From an uncultured Psychroserpens sp. (GTDB lineage Bacteria > Bacteroidota > Bacteroidia > Flavobacteriales > Flavobacteriaceae), in NCBI GenBank assembly GCA_947489585.1, contig CANLEE010000006.1, forward strand, positions 207,871 to 271,870: a stretch of 64,000 bases of DNA, read 5' to 3'. A program made the translations under genes and the position numbers. This document shows positions 36,329-44,735 of this stretch, in pieces. Under the pieces are notes generated by a model that was not told the origin of the DNA, made no database searches, and saw nothing but the letters and a program-made list of their open reading frames with translations. Positions within the stretch are counted from its first letter, which is position 1; the number at the start of each line of letters is the position of its first letter.

Positions 36329-37297
36329 ATGCAAAGACAATTTATAGATTATTTTTTTATTACACTAAAAGGGATTGCCATGGGAGCAGCAGATGTAGTA
36401 CCAGGTGTCTCTGGTGGTACTATCGCGTTTATTTCTGGGATTTATGAAGAGCTTATTGAAAGCATAGACAATGTAAATCTTGGTGTTTTTAAAACATGGA
36501 AACAACATGGCTTTAAAGCAGCTTGGAATTCTATTAATGGAACCTTTCTCCTTGCATTATTCTCTGGAATTGCCATTAGTATTTTATCCTTAGCAAAGCT
36601 CATAAAATATCTTTTGCACAATGAACCAATTTTATTGTGGTCATTTTTCTTTGGATTAGTTTTAGCAAGTATTATATACATCGCAAAACAAATTAAAAAT
36701 TGGTCACCCAAAATATTTGTTGCTATACTTATTACCACTATAGCGTCTTATTTTATTACACTAGCCGAACCCTTTGCTTCTCCTGACAGCTCATTGTATC
36801 TTTTGTTTTGTGGGTTTATCGCTATTATAGCTATGATTCTGCCAGGTGTTTCTGGCGCATTTATTTTATTAATACTAGGTGCGTATGAAACTGCAATTAA
36901 CACTGTAAATAATCTCATGGAAGGGTTAAGCACAGGAAATTGGGATCTATTAAAAGATGCTTTACTCAAGTTCTTTTTACTAGCTATTGGTGCAGTAATA
37001 GGCTTAAAAGTTTTTTCTAAAGTGCTAAATTGGATGTTTAAACATCACAAAAATCTAACACTAGCTATTCTTACTGGTTTTATGATTGGCTCACTAAATA
37101 AAATTTGGCCTTGGAAAGAAGTCTTAAAAACACGTATCAACTCTGAAGGCATTGAAGTTACTGTTTTAGATAAGAGTATTTTACCAGCCTCATTTTCTGG
37201 AGACCCGCAAATTATGATTGCGGTTGTTTTAGTAATTGTTGGATTTGCTACCATTCTAATTCTTGAAGGTTTTGGAAACAAAAAAGCAAAAGCCTAA
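36329..37297 (+). CDS. DUF368 membrane transporter (polyprenyl-phosphate type), first copy
   Basis: The ATG at 36329 is preferred over the TTG at 36317 (322 residues). The protein has about eight membrane helices and the DUF368 signature near the N-terminus, KGIAMGAADVVPGVSGGTIAF, with a second inverted-repeat-like copy, MILPGVSGAFILLILG. DUF368 proteins have been shown in other bacteria to recycle undecaprenyl phosphate across the cytoplasmic membrane for wall and glycan synthesis (PopT). The second copy begins at the last base of this gene (TAATG), so they are co-translated. No SP or lipid tag. Confidence 0.92.
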   Translation: MQRQFIDYFFITLKGIAMGAADVVPGVSGGTIAFISGIYEELIESIDNVNLGVFKTWKQHGFKAAWNSINGTFLLALFSGIAISILSLAKLIKYLLHNEPILLWSFFFGLVLASIIYIAKQIKNWSPKIFVAILITTIASYFITLAEPFASPDSSLYLLFCGFIAIIAMILPGVSGAFILLILGAYETAINTVNNLMEGLSTGNWDLLKDALLKFFLLAIGAVIGLKVFSKVLNWMFKHHKNLTLAILTGFMIGSLNKIWPWKEVLKTRINSEGIEVTVLDKSILPASFSGDPQIMIAVVLVIVGFATILILEGFGNKKAKA

Positions 37298-38316
37298 TGG
37301 AAAGCACCAGAACCTTTAAAGATCGTATTTTTCTAATTATTAAAGGACTTGCAATGGGAGCTGCTAATAAAGTTCCTGGTGTTTCTGGTGGTGTTGTTGC
37401 ATTTGTTGCTGGATTCTATGAAGAATTTATTTTTTCTTTGCAACGCGTTAATAAAACGGCCTTCAAATTCTTACTTAATGGTCGATTTAAAAGTTTTTAT
37501 AGATATATAAACGGAAAGTTTCTAGGACTCCTTTTCTTAGGAATGATTGTTAGTTATTTTAGCGTCTCAAAAATTCTCGACTATTTTCTAGCAAACTATG
37601 AATTGTATGTCTGGAGTTTATTCTTCGGAATGATTATCGGTTCTATATATTACATCAATAAAGACTTTAGAGATTGGAATTACAAAAGCATCTTATCACT
37701 TGTTATTGGTATAGCCCTTGGTCTCGCTATAAGTTTTCTAGATCCAGCAAAGGAAAATGACAATCTCATTTTTGTGTTTTTCTGCGGAATTATTAGCGTT
37801 TCTGGTATGACACTTCCTGGGTTTTCTGGATCGTTTATACTGATATTATTAGGCAACTATGTATTGCTACTAGTAGACTCTGTAAATGCTTTATATGATA
37901 CATTTTCTGAAATATTTACTGGTGATTTTAGCTTTATTCAAAATGAAGCACGTGTTAGGTTATTAAAGGTTTTAGGCATGTTTACTTTAGGGTCAGTCAC
38001 TGGTCTAGTCACATTTTCTCATCTTTTAAGCTATGTATTAAAACATTATAAAAGTATTACAACAGCATCTATTATCGGGTTTATTATTGGATCATTAGGC
38101 GTTGTATGGCCTTGGAAACACACCGTTTTCAAAACAAATGACAACGGTAGTTTTTTATTAGATTCTAGAGGAGAAAAAATCGTTTCAAACTATGAACGTT
38201 TTTTGCCAGAATTACAAGCTGAAACCTATTTTGCAATTGCTTATATTATATTAGGAATTTTAATCGTACTTGCTTTAGAGTGGTATGGTCAACGCACAAA
38301 TAAAAAACATGTCTAG
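37297..38316 (+). CDS. DUF368 membrane transporter (polyprenyl-phosphate type), second copy
   Basis: A 339-residue paralog of the preceding gene, with the same architecture: KGLAMGAANKVPGVSGGVVAF at the N-terminus and MTLPGFSGSFILILLGNY in the middle, plus the shared GFIIGSLGVVWPWKH segment near the C-terminus. The signature aspartate before VPG in the first copy (ADVVPG) is asparagine-lysine here (ANKVPG), so the two may differ in substrate or act as a heterodimer. It starts on the final base of copy one and its last eight bases overlap aroE, forming a tight three-gene unit. Confidence 0.92.
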   Translation: MESTRTFKDRIFLIIKGLAMGAANKVPGVSGGVVAFVAGFYEEFIFSLQRVNKTAFKFLLNGRFKSFYRYINGKFLGLLFLGMIVSYFSVSKILDYFLANYELYVWSLFFGMIIGSIYYINKDFRDWNYKSILSLVIGIALGLAISFLDPAKENDNLIFVFFCGIISVSGMTLPGFSGSFILILLGNYVLLLVDSVNALYDTFSEIFTGDFSFIQNEARVRLLKVLGMFTLGSVTGLVTFSHLLSYVLKHYKSITTASIIGFIIGSLGVVWPWKHTVFKTNDNGSFLLDSRGEKIVSNYERFLPELQAETYFAIAYIILGILIVLALEWYGQRTNKKHV

Positions 38317-39049
38317 ATTAGGATTATTAGGGAAACATATATCATATTCATTTTCCAGAAATTATTTTACTCAGAAATTTGAAACTGAACAATTGCCATT
38401 TACGTATGAGAATTTTGATATAGAAGACATTTCAGAATTTATAAAACTTATAAAAGATAATCCAGACATATCTGGTTTTAATGTCACTATTCCTTATAAA
38501 GAACAAGTCATTCCGTATTTGGATACTTTAGATAAAAAAGCAAAAAAAATAGGTGCTGTTAATACAATAACCAAAGATACCCAAGGACGGCTAAAAGGTT
38601 ATAATACCGATTGTTATGGATTTAAAAAATCAATAAAGCCATTTCTTAAAAAACATCACAAAAAAGCACTCATACTAGGTACTGGAGGCGCATCAAAAGC
38701 AATAGCTTATACATTAAAAAAATCAAAAATCAAGTTTGATTATGTATCAAGATCTGAGAAACCTGACGTGAAATTCACATATGATACATTGACTTCAGAA
38801 GTAATCTCTAAATATGAAATTATAATTAACTGTACGCCTATTGGTACACATCCTAACGTAAATAGTTGTCCAGATATTCCTTACGATGGTATCACTAAAA
38901 AGCACCTACTCTATGATTTAATTTACAATCCTGAGGAAACTAAGTTTTTAAAATGCGGCAAACTTCAAGGTGCAAAAACCACAAATGGCTATCAAATGCT
39001 AGTCTTTCAAGCTGAAAAGGCATGGCGTATATGGAATTTAAAAACCTAA
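38309..39049 (+). CDS. aroE: shikimate dehydrogenase
   Basis: The start is the ATG at 38309 (246 residues), which overlaps the DUF368 gene by eight bases. It reduces 3-dehydroshikimate to shikimate with NADPH in aromatic amino-acid synthesis. The substrate site is GLLGKHISYSFS, the catalytic pair is K64 in NVTIPYKEQV and D101 in GYNTDCYGF, and the nucleotide site is ILGTGGASKAIAYTL followed by SRSEKP. The C-terminal block ALLTNGYQMLV-type segment is TTNGYQMLVFQAEKA. The protein is slightly short for the family, as usual in Bacteroidota. Confidence 0.95.
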   Translation: MSRLGLLGKHISYSFSRNYFTQKFETEQLPFTYENFDIEDISEFIKLIKDNPDISGFNVTIPYKEQVIPYLDTLDKKAKKIGAVNTITKDTQGRLKGYNTDCYGFKKSIKPFLKKHHKKALILGTGGASKAIAYTLKKSKIKFDYVSRSEKPDVKFTYDTLTSEVISKYEIIINCTPIGTHPNVNSCPDIPYDGITKKHLLYDLIYNPEETKFLKCGKLQGAKTTNGYQMLVFQAEKAWRIWNLKT

Positions 39050-39134
39050 ATTAGAAATAGTATAATTAGTACTTCTTTTTTGTAAATCAGTCTCTTGTTA
39101 GTATATTAGCCTTCTAATAGAAAAACATTGAAAA

Positions 39135-41228
39135 ATGTCTGAGAATGATAACCTGCTAGAAGCAGACGGAAGCAAAGAATTGAAAACTACGGAAACACCT
39201 CAATCTACTGAAGGTGAAAAAGTAATAAACGACCCTATTTCAGAAGAGAATAGTAAATCTACAGAAGCTACTGAGACTGTTGTTGAAGAAACCGAAACTG
39301 TTTCTGACGACATAAAAGAAGAAGCAATTGAAACTATCGAAGATAAGGTAGAAGAAGCAGAAACTATAAAAGAAGAAGTAACAGAAGTTGTTGAAGAAAC
39401 TACAGAGACTGTAACTGAAGACTTAGGTTCTACTGATGCACATGTTGAAGAAATAGAAGAAGCAAATGCTGAAGATGCTGAAGATGAAGAAAATGTTGAG
39501 CGTCATACTTTAGAATCTAAAGACTACCACTCAATGTCTATGGAACAGTTGACGATTGAGTTTGAGCAGCTTATTGCGAATCACAAAATTCAAAATATAA
39601 AATCCCAGTTTGAAGAAATCAAATCTGAGTTTAACTCTAAATTTGATGCCTTACTTGATGAGAAAAAAGAGGAGTTTTTGAGTGAAGGTGGAAATGAGAT
39701 AGATTTCTATTATGCATCACCAGTAAAAAAGCGATTCAATGCAGCATTTAAAACGTATAGAAATACACTGAATGCTTATTATAAAGAGCGTGAGAATAAT
39801 TTAAAAGCTAACCTTGAAAAACGATTGCAAATCATTGAAGAGATTAAAGGCTTAGTTAACGCTGAAGAAAACATCAACACGACCTACAAGCATTTTAAAG
39901 ATTTACAAGAACAATGGCGTAATGCTGGACCAATTCCTAGAGATCGCTATAACAATGCTTGGAATTCTTACCATCATCATGTAGAGATTTTTTATGACGT
40001 GTTGCACCTTAATCGCGATTTACGTGATATGGACTTTAAACATAATCTTGAACAAAAAACCAAGATTATTGAACGCGCTGAAGAATTAGCAAAGGATGAT
40101 AATATTAACCGTTCATTTAGAGAATTGCAAGTGCTTCACAAACTTTGGAAAGAAGATTTAGGCCCTGTTGCTAGAGAACACCGAGATGGAATTTGGGAAC
40201 GTTTTAGCAATGCAACAAAAACAATTCATGATAAACGCCAAGGCTATTATGCCGATTTGGATAAAGCGCGTGAAATCAACTTAGTGAAAAAAGAAGCGAT
40301 TATTGCTAAAATTGAAACTATAGCTGCAGATACTTCTAGTTCTCACCAAGCATGGCAAAAGAAAATTAAGAGTATTGAAGCCTTAAGAGAAGAGTTTTTT
40401 AATGCTGGAAAAGTTCCACAAAAAGTTAACGAACAAACGTGGTCAAAATTTAAAGGAGCAGTTAGAACATTCAATAGAAACAAAAATGCCTACTATAAAA
40501 ACCTTAAGAAAGATCAATATGACAATCTTGAGAAAAAGAAAGCATTAATTCAGATTGCAATGGACAATAAGGATAGTGATGATTTTGCGGCTACAACACC
40601 GTTAATGAAAAAAATACAAAGTGATTGGAAAAAAATTGGCCATGTTCCTAGACGAGATAGTGATAAAATTTGGAAAGAATTTAAAGGCGCTTGTAATGCC
40701 TATTTTGATCGAATAAATGCTGAACGTAATGAAGCTAATAAAGAGTTGATGGCTGCTTATGAACAAAAATCTGCGATGCTTGATGAAATTAAAACGTTAG
40801 AATTATCTGGTAAGCCAGAAAAAGATATTGCAACAATCAAAGAAAAAATTGCTGCTTGGAAAGCGATTGGTCATGTACCTCAAAATAAACGTTATATCGA
40901 TGGAAAATTCAATAAAGCACTTGATGGTTTATTTGGCAAACTTGATATGGACAAAGCCAAATTAGAGATGATAAAGTTTGAAAACAAACTTGAAAGCTTA
41001 TCACAACCTAATGACACTAGACTTCTTGATAATGAACAAAACTTCATTAGAAAGAGAATTACAGAAATTAAGGGAGAAATCAACCAGCTAGAAAATAATA
41101 TGCAATTTTTCTCTAATGTAGACGAAAGCAATCCGTTAGTAAAAGATGTGATTAAAAACATAGAAAAGCAAAAACAAGGCTTATCAATTTGGGAAGAAAA
41201 ACTGAAGAAGATTAAAAGCATGTATTAA
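39135..41228 (+). CDS. DUF349 repeat protein with acidic N-terminal region
   Basis: A 697-residue cytoplasmic protein. Residues 1 to about 125 are extremely acidic, low-complexity and probably disordered (runs of E, T and V). From about residue 130 the protein is helical and carries about five DUF349 repeats of 70-75 residues, each with a W and the KxWxxxGPVPR-like turn (EQWRNAGPIPRDRYNNAW, LWKEDLGPVAREH, EFFNAGKVPQKVNEQTW, DWKKIGHVPRRDSDKIW, AWKAIGHVPQNKRYI). It ends with a coiled coil. DUF349 proteins have no agreed function; a nucleic-acid or ribosome-related role has been suggested. A terminator follows. Confidence 0.9.
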   Translation: MSENDNLLEADGSKELKTTETPQSTEGEKVINDPISEENSKSTEATETVVEETETVSDDIKEEAIETIEDKVEEAETIKEEVTEVVEETTETVTEDLGSTDAHVEEIEEANAEDAEDEENVERHTLESKDYHSMSMEQLTIEFEQLIANHKIQNIKSQFEEIKSEFNSKFDALLDEKKEEFLSEGGNEIDFYYASPVKKRFNAAFKTYRNTLNAYYKERENNLKANLEKRLQIIEEIKGLVNAEENINTTYKHFKDLQEQWRNAGPIPRDRYNNAWNSYHHHVEIFYDVLHLNRDLRDMDFKHNLEQKTKIIERAEELAKDDNINRSFRELQVLHKLWKEDLGPVAREHRDGIWERFSNATKTIHDKRQGYYADLDKAREINLVKKEAIIAKIETIAADTSSSHQAWQKKIKSIEALREEFFNAGKVPQKVNEQTWSKFKGAVRTFNRNKNAYYKNLKKDQYDNLEKKKALIQIAMDNKDSDDFAATTPLMKKIQSDWKKIGHVPRRDSDKIWKEFKGACNAYFDRINAERNEANKELMAAYEQKSAMLDEIKTLELSGKPEKDIATIKEKIAAWKAIGHVPQNKRYIDGKFNKALDGLFGKLDMDKAKLEMIKFENKLESLSQPNDTRLLDNEQNFIRKRITEIKGEINQLENNMQFFSNVDESNPLVKDVIKNIEKQKQGLSIWEEKLKKIKSMY

Positions 41229-41249
41229 TCTTTTCAAATTAAAGAAATA

Positions 41250-41287
41250 GAAAGACCATCTCAAAAAGATGGTCTTTCTTCTTTTTT
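41250..41287 (+). terminator. rho-independent terminator after the DUF349 gene
   Basis: GAAAGACCATCT (41250-41261) pairs with AGATGGTCTTTC (41267-41278) and is followed by a T-rich tract. Confidence 0.85.
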
Positions 41288-41382
41288 ATAGCAATCATCA
41301 TAATCAATTTTATCACTATACTCCTATTTACGTAATTTTATACTTTTCGGTTTTTTATTAGAATAATTACTAACTTTAAAAC

Positions 41383-41853
41383 ATGGAAGCACTTATAGAA
41401 AAATTTTACACCGCTTTTAATGAATTAGATGCCGAAACTATGATATCATGTTATCATGATGATATTGTTTTTGAAGATCCTGCCTTTGGTGTTTTAAAAG
41501 GCGAACACGCAGGAAATATGTGGCGTATGCTATGTGAGAGCCAAAAAGGGAAAGATTTCAAAATTGTTTTTTCAGACATCAATATAACGTCAAACGGAAC
41601 TATGGGGAATGCAAAATGGGAAGCCTTTTATAGTTTTAGTAAAACCGGGCGAAAAGTGCACAATAAAATTGCTGCGCATTTTGAATTAAAAGATGGTAAA
41701 ATTATAAAGCATACCGATTATTTCAGCTTACATAAATGGGCCAAACAAGCTATGGGGTTTAAAGGTTTGTTGTTAGGAGGTACAGGTTTTTTTAGAAAAA
41801 AGCTAAACCAACAAACAAATCATTTACTCTCTAAGTTTGAGAATAGTTTGTAA
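41383..41853 (+). CDS. SnoaL-like/NTF2-fold small protein
   Basis: A 156-residue cytoplasmic protein of the NTF2/SnoaL-like fold: an N-terminal helix (ALIEKFYTAFNELDAETMISCYHDDIVFEDP) followed by the curved sheet (IKIVFSDINITSNG-type strands; KWEAFYSFSKTGRKV; NKIAAHFELKDGKIIKHTDYFS). The sequence has the common F-E-D-P loop at the cavity mouth. These proteins are often ketosteroid-isomerase-like enzymes or binding proteins; no substrate can be read here. TAACTTTA lies four bases before the ATG and could be its -7 element. It is a single gene between two terminators. Confidence 0.85.
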   Translation: MEALIEKFYTAFNELDAETMISCYHDDIVFEDPAFGVLKGEHAGNMWRMLCESQKGKDFKIVFSDINITSNGTMGNAKWEAFYSFSKTGRKVHNKIAAHFELKDGKIIKHTDYFSLHKWAKQAMGFKGLLLGGTGFFRKKLNQQTNHLLSKFENSL

Positions 41854-41854
41854 T

Positions 41855-41893
41855 ACAAAAAAGCTATCTAAGATGGTCTTAAATAGCTTTTGT
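41855..41893 (+). terminator. terminator after the SnoaL-like gene
   Basis: ACAAAAAAGCTAT (41855-41867) pairs with ATAGCTTTTGT (41883-41893), with further pairing of CTAAGA and TCTTA inside the loop. Confidence 0.75.
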
Positions 41894-42013
41894 AATAATC
41901 AATATCTGTTTCTTTTTAGAGACTAATAGCTTACTTTATGTTTCAGTATTTGATTACATCTAGTTTATACTCAAAATGTATGCCAAAATCATCAAATTAA
42001 TATAAAATTATAT

Positions 42014-42427
42014 ATGAGTTCTGGGTATTCAAAAACACCATTGGAAAAAAAATTAGGGTTGAAACCTGGGTATTCTTTTTTATTATATAACGCACCAAAG
42101 CATTACTTTAATTTATTTGAAGACATACCTAAAAACCTTACAGAACTAGCACATGTAGATGTTAAATCTGCCGATTTCATTCACATATTTTGCACATCTG
42201 TTGAGGAGTTAGAAACCACTATAAATACATTTAAACCTGCTTTAAAAACTACTGGTTTGTTATGGGTGAGCTGGCCTAAAGGCAGTAGCAAAATTATATC
42301 AAACTTAAAACGTGAACCTGTTAGAGATTTGGTTCTAAAAAAAGGATTAGTCGATATAAAAGTGGCTGCTATAGATGAAGATTGGAGTGGCTTAAAATTT
42401 GTATACAGACTAAAAGACAGAACCTAA
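42014..42427 (+). CDS. DUF3052 family protein
   Basis: A 137-residue cytoplasmic protein matching the DUF3052 pattern: SGYSKTPLEKKLGLKPG at the N-terminus, then the central DFIHIFCTSVEELE strand-helix and the LLWVSWPKGSSK motif, and a C-terminal DEDWSGLKFVYR strand. The fold is thought to be methyltransferase-like but without a clear SAM motif, and no function is established. It lies 13 bases before the AhpD-like gene on the same strand, so the two are probably one transcript. Confidence 0.88.
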   Translation: MSSGYSKTPLEKKLGLKPGYSFLLYNAPKHYFNLFEDIPKNLTELAHVDVKSADFIHIFCTSVEELETTINTFKPALKTTGLLWVSWPKGSSKIISNLKREPVRDLVLKKGLVDIKVAAIDEDWSGLKFVYRLKDRT

Positions 42428-42440
42428 ATATTTAAGAACC

Positions 42441-43046
42441 ATGAGTTGGATAAAAGTGATTCCTTTTGATCATGCCACAGGCAAATTAAAATCTATTTAT
42501 AATAAAATTAAAGGCCCTAATAACCAAATTGACAATGTTTTAAGTATCCATAGCTTACGCCCACACACACTCATTGGCCATATGAGTTTATATAAAAACA
42601 CATTGCACCATCTAAACAATACATTTCCGAATTGGTTTTTGGAATTTCTAGGAACCTATACCAGTTTTATTAATGAATGTGATTATTGCTATAAACATCA
42701 TTTTGAAGGCATGAAACGATTTTTAAATGATGCAGAAAAGGCAAATAATCTAAAACTACATATTGAAAACGATTCGTTAGATAACATTCTTAATTTGAAA
42801 GAATTATGCATTATAAATTATGCAAAACAATTGACCAAAAAAGCGAGTAGTATTACAGAAAATTATATACAAAAATTAAGGAGCTTTGATTTGTCTGATG
42901 GAGAAATATTGGAGATTAACCAAGTTGTTGCCTATTTCAACTATGCAAATAGAACTGTGCTAGGGTTAGGTGTAAACACCGACAATGAGATTTTGGGGCT
43001 ATCACCTAAAAGCAAAGATGACGAGAGCTCATGGAGTCACACTTAG
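42441..43046 (+). CDS. AhpD-like/carboxymuconolactone decarboxylase-family protein
   Basis: A 201-residue all-helical protein of the AhpD/CMD superfamily (peroxidase-related group). Two copies of the helical unit are visible. The signature near residues 75-90 is FINECDYCYKHHFEGM, a variant of the E-x-x-x-CxxC-x-x-H redox centre in which only one cysteine of the CxxC pair is retained (CDYCYKHH gives C-x-x-C with a following H-H). Such proteins reduce peroxides or act as disulfide relay partners. It follows the DUF3052 gene by 13 bases and is convergent with the acyltransferase gene, six bases away. Confidence 0.8.
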   Translation: MSWIKVIPFDHATGKLKSIYNKIKGPNNQIDNVLSIHSLRPHTLIGHMSLYKNTLHHLNNTFPNWFLEFLGTYTSFINECDYCYKHHFEGMKRFLNDAEKANNLKLHIENDSLDNILNLKELCIINYAKQLTKKASSITENYIQKLRSFDLSDGEILEINQVVAYFNYANRTVLGLGVNTDNEILGLSPKSKDDESSWSHT

Positions 43047-43052
43047 AAAGAA

Positions 43053-43601
43053 TTATGAATACTCTGGTTTTTTTCCTTGAACACCTTTGTAAAACGCCTT
43101 CATAAATGCAAAATCTGCATCAATATCATTGGTTGGATAAAAAGGTTCAGAGATATGATTTTGTTTATTTTTAAAATCTAAGGTAAACATGATAATAGGC
43201 ACATTAGCAGTTTTTGCAATATAATAAAATCCTGTTTTCCAGTGCTCTACTTTTTTTCGCGTACCTTCAGGAGCGAGTGCTAATCTAAATTCTTCCTTAT
43301 CTTCAAATAATTTCGCTATAGCTTCAACTTTATTTTGACCAGAAGTTCTATCTAATGCTGCACCACCAACTGCCTTAAAATAATACCCAAATGGCCACGC
43401 AAACAATTCTTTTTTTGCTACGAAATTTGTTTTGAGGTTTACGACCTTCCGAAGTAAAATACCAACAAAGAAATCATACCAACTTGTATGTGGAACAGCA
43501 ATAATTATAGCTTTCTTAATTGTGTCTTTTGAAAAATTAGTATTGCCTGTGATTTTCCAACCCCAAAGCTTAAAATAGATGATTTTTGCTAGCCATCGCA
43601 T
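43053..43601 (-). CDS. PlsC-like 1-acylglycerol-3-phosphate acyltransferase family protein
   Basis: A 182-residue acyltransferase. The catalytic HX4D motif is H38-T-S-W-Y-D43, followed by NFVAKKELFAWPFG and the substrate-binding APEGTRKK segment, then VPIIMFTLDF. It is short for PlsC, with one N-terminal hydrophobic stretch, and close to proteins that acylate lipids other than phosphatidic acid. The acceptor is not known. It is the last gene of a seven-gene minus-strand run and starts one base after the kdnB stop, so an envelope-lipid role is plausible. Confidence 0.88.
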   Translation of the reverse strand: MRWLAKIIYFKLWGWKITGNTNFSKDTIKKAIIIAVPHTSWYDFFVGILLRKVVNLKTNFVAKKELFAWPFGYYFKAVGGAALDRTSGQNKVEAIAKLFEDKEEFRLALAPEGTRKKVEHWKTGFYYIAKTANVPIIMFTLDFKNKQNHISEPFYPTNDIDADFAFMKAFYKGVQGKKPEYS

Positions 43602-43602
43602 A

Positions 43603-44688
43603 TTACATTTTTTTATACAATGTCTTAAGTTTATCTCTGGTAATGGTTTGTTTCCAGTTTTTACCTATGGCATTTTCCCATAGTGGCTCTAAGCTTAAAG
43701 AAACATCAATCATGATATCAAATTCATCATCATGCAAATTGGCACAAATACCTTTAGGCAATTGAATATTATGTTTTCTCTTCATGGTTTTAAACATTTT
43801 AACACCTTCAGGGTAAAATTCATCTAGGTGATTAAAAACAATACAATTTCCAATACCGTGTTTTGTACCAAGGAGATATGATAATCCATAACTCATGGCG
43901 TGAGCAACTCCAACTTGAGAATAGGCAATACTCATTCCGCCATGCCAAGACGCCATCATAAGTTTGTCTTGTTCTTCTTCTTTAGAAAGTGAATTGTCAT
44001 CCATGAAAATTTCCTTACAAAGTTCGAAAGCTTTTTCACCGTAACTCTTACTAAAAGCGTTTAAGTATGTTCCGTTAAGGGATTCTATACAATGTATATA
44101 ACAATCCATTCCTGTATAAAACCATTGGTCTTTTGGTACACCTGTGGTAAGCTCTGGATCTAAAATAACTTGGTCAAATGGTGTATAATCTGAATTAATA
44201 CCTAGCTTTTTTTCTGGTCCAGTAAGTACCGTAGTTCGTGATACTTCTGCCCCAGTTCCAGATATTGTAGGAATGCCTACATGATAAATTGCAGGTGTTT
44301 TAACCAAATCCCAGCCTTGATAATCTTTTGCTTCACCTTCATTGGTTAGCATAATGGCAACCGCTTTGGCAAGATCCAAGATAGTTCCGCCTCCAATGCC
44401 TATAATTCCAGATGGTCTGTCTTTATGGGTTAATATAATTTGTTCAACCAATTCATCGACCTGTGTCGTTTTTGGTTCTTCTTTTGCTGAAATATATAGA
44501 AGTTGGTCATCGTACGCTAAAGGAATTCTAGACGTTATTTCAGAATTTCCTTTAAACACATCGTCAACCAAAAATATAAATGGTGCTTTTCTATTTAAAC
44601 GTTTAGATACTATGATATCACCTAACTGATTAAAACTGCCACGTCCAAATACTACTCTGGACACCATTGGATAATTTTTATAACTCAT
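43603..44688 (-). CDS. kdnB: 3-deoxy-D-manno-octulosonate 8-oxidase (iron-containing alcohol dehydrogenase family)
   Basis: A 361-residue group III iron-dependent alcohol dehydrogenase. It resembles KdnB of Shewanella along its length: VFGRGSFNQLGDI, FLVDDVFKGN, GIGGGTILDLAKAVAIML, YQGWDLVKTPAIYHVGIPTI, FYTGMDCYIHCIESLNGT and GVAHAMSYGLSYLLGTKHG (metal ligands D, H, H, H). KdnB oxidises the C8 hydroxyl of Kdo; an aminotransferase KdnA then makes 8-amino-Kdo, used in lipid A-core. kdsB, the CMP-Kdo synthetase gene, is three genes upstream on the same strand. KdnA itself is not in the window. Confidence 0.85.
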   Translation of the reverse strand: MSYKNYPMVSRVVFGRGSFNQLGDIIVSKRLNRKAPFIFLVDDVFKGNSEITSRIPLAYDDQLLYISAKEEPKTTQVDELVEQIILTHKDRPSGIIGIGGGTILDLAKAVAIMLTNEGEAKDYQGWDLVKTPAIYHVGIPTISGTGAEVSRTTVLTGPEKKLGINSDYTPFDQVILDPELTTGVPKDQWFYTGMDCYIHCIESLNGTYLNAFSKSYGEKAFELCKEIFMDDNSLSKEEEQDKLMMASWHGGMSIAYSQVGVAHAMSYGLSYLLGTKHGIGNCIVFNHLDEFYPEGVKMFKTMKRKHNIQLPKGICANLHDDEFDIMIDVSLSLEPLWENAIGKNWKQTITRDKLKTLYKKM

Positions 44689-44735
44689 TTAATTGTCTTC
44701 GTATAACAAAAATAAAAACATAGTTGGATTTATCT

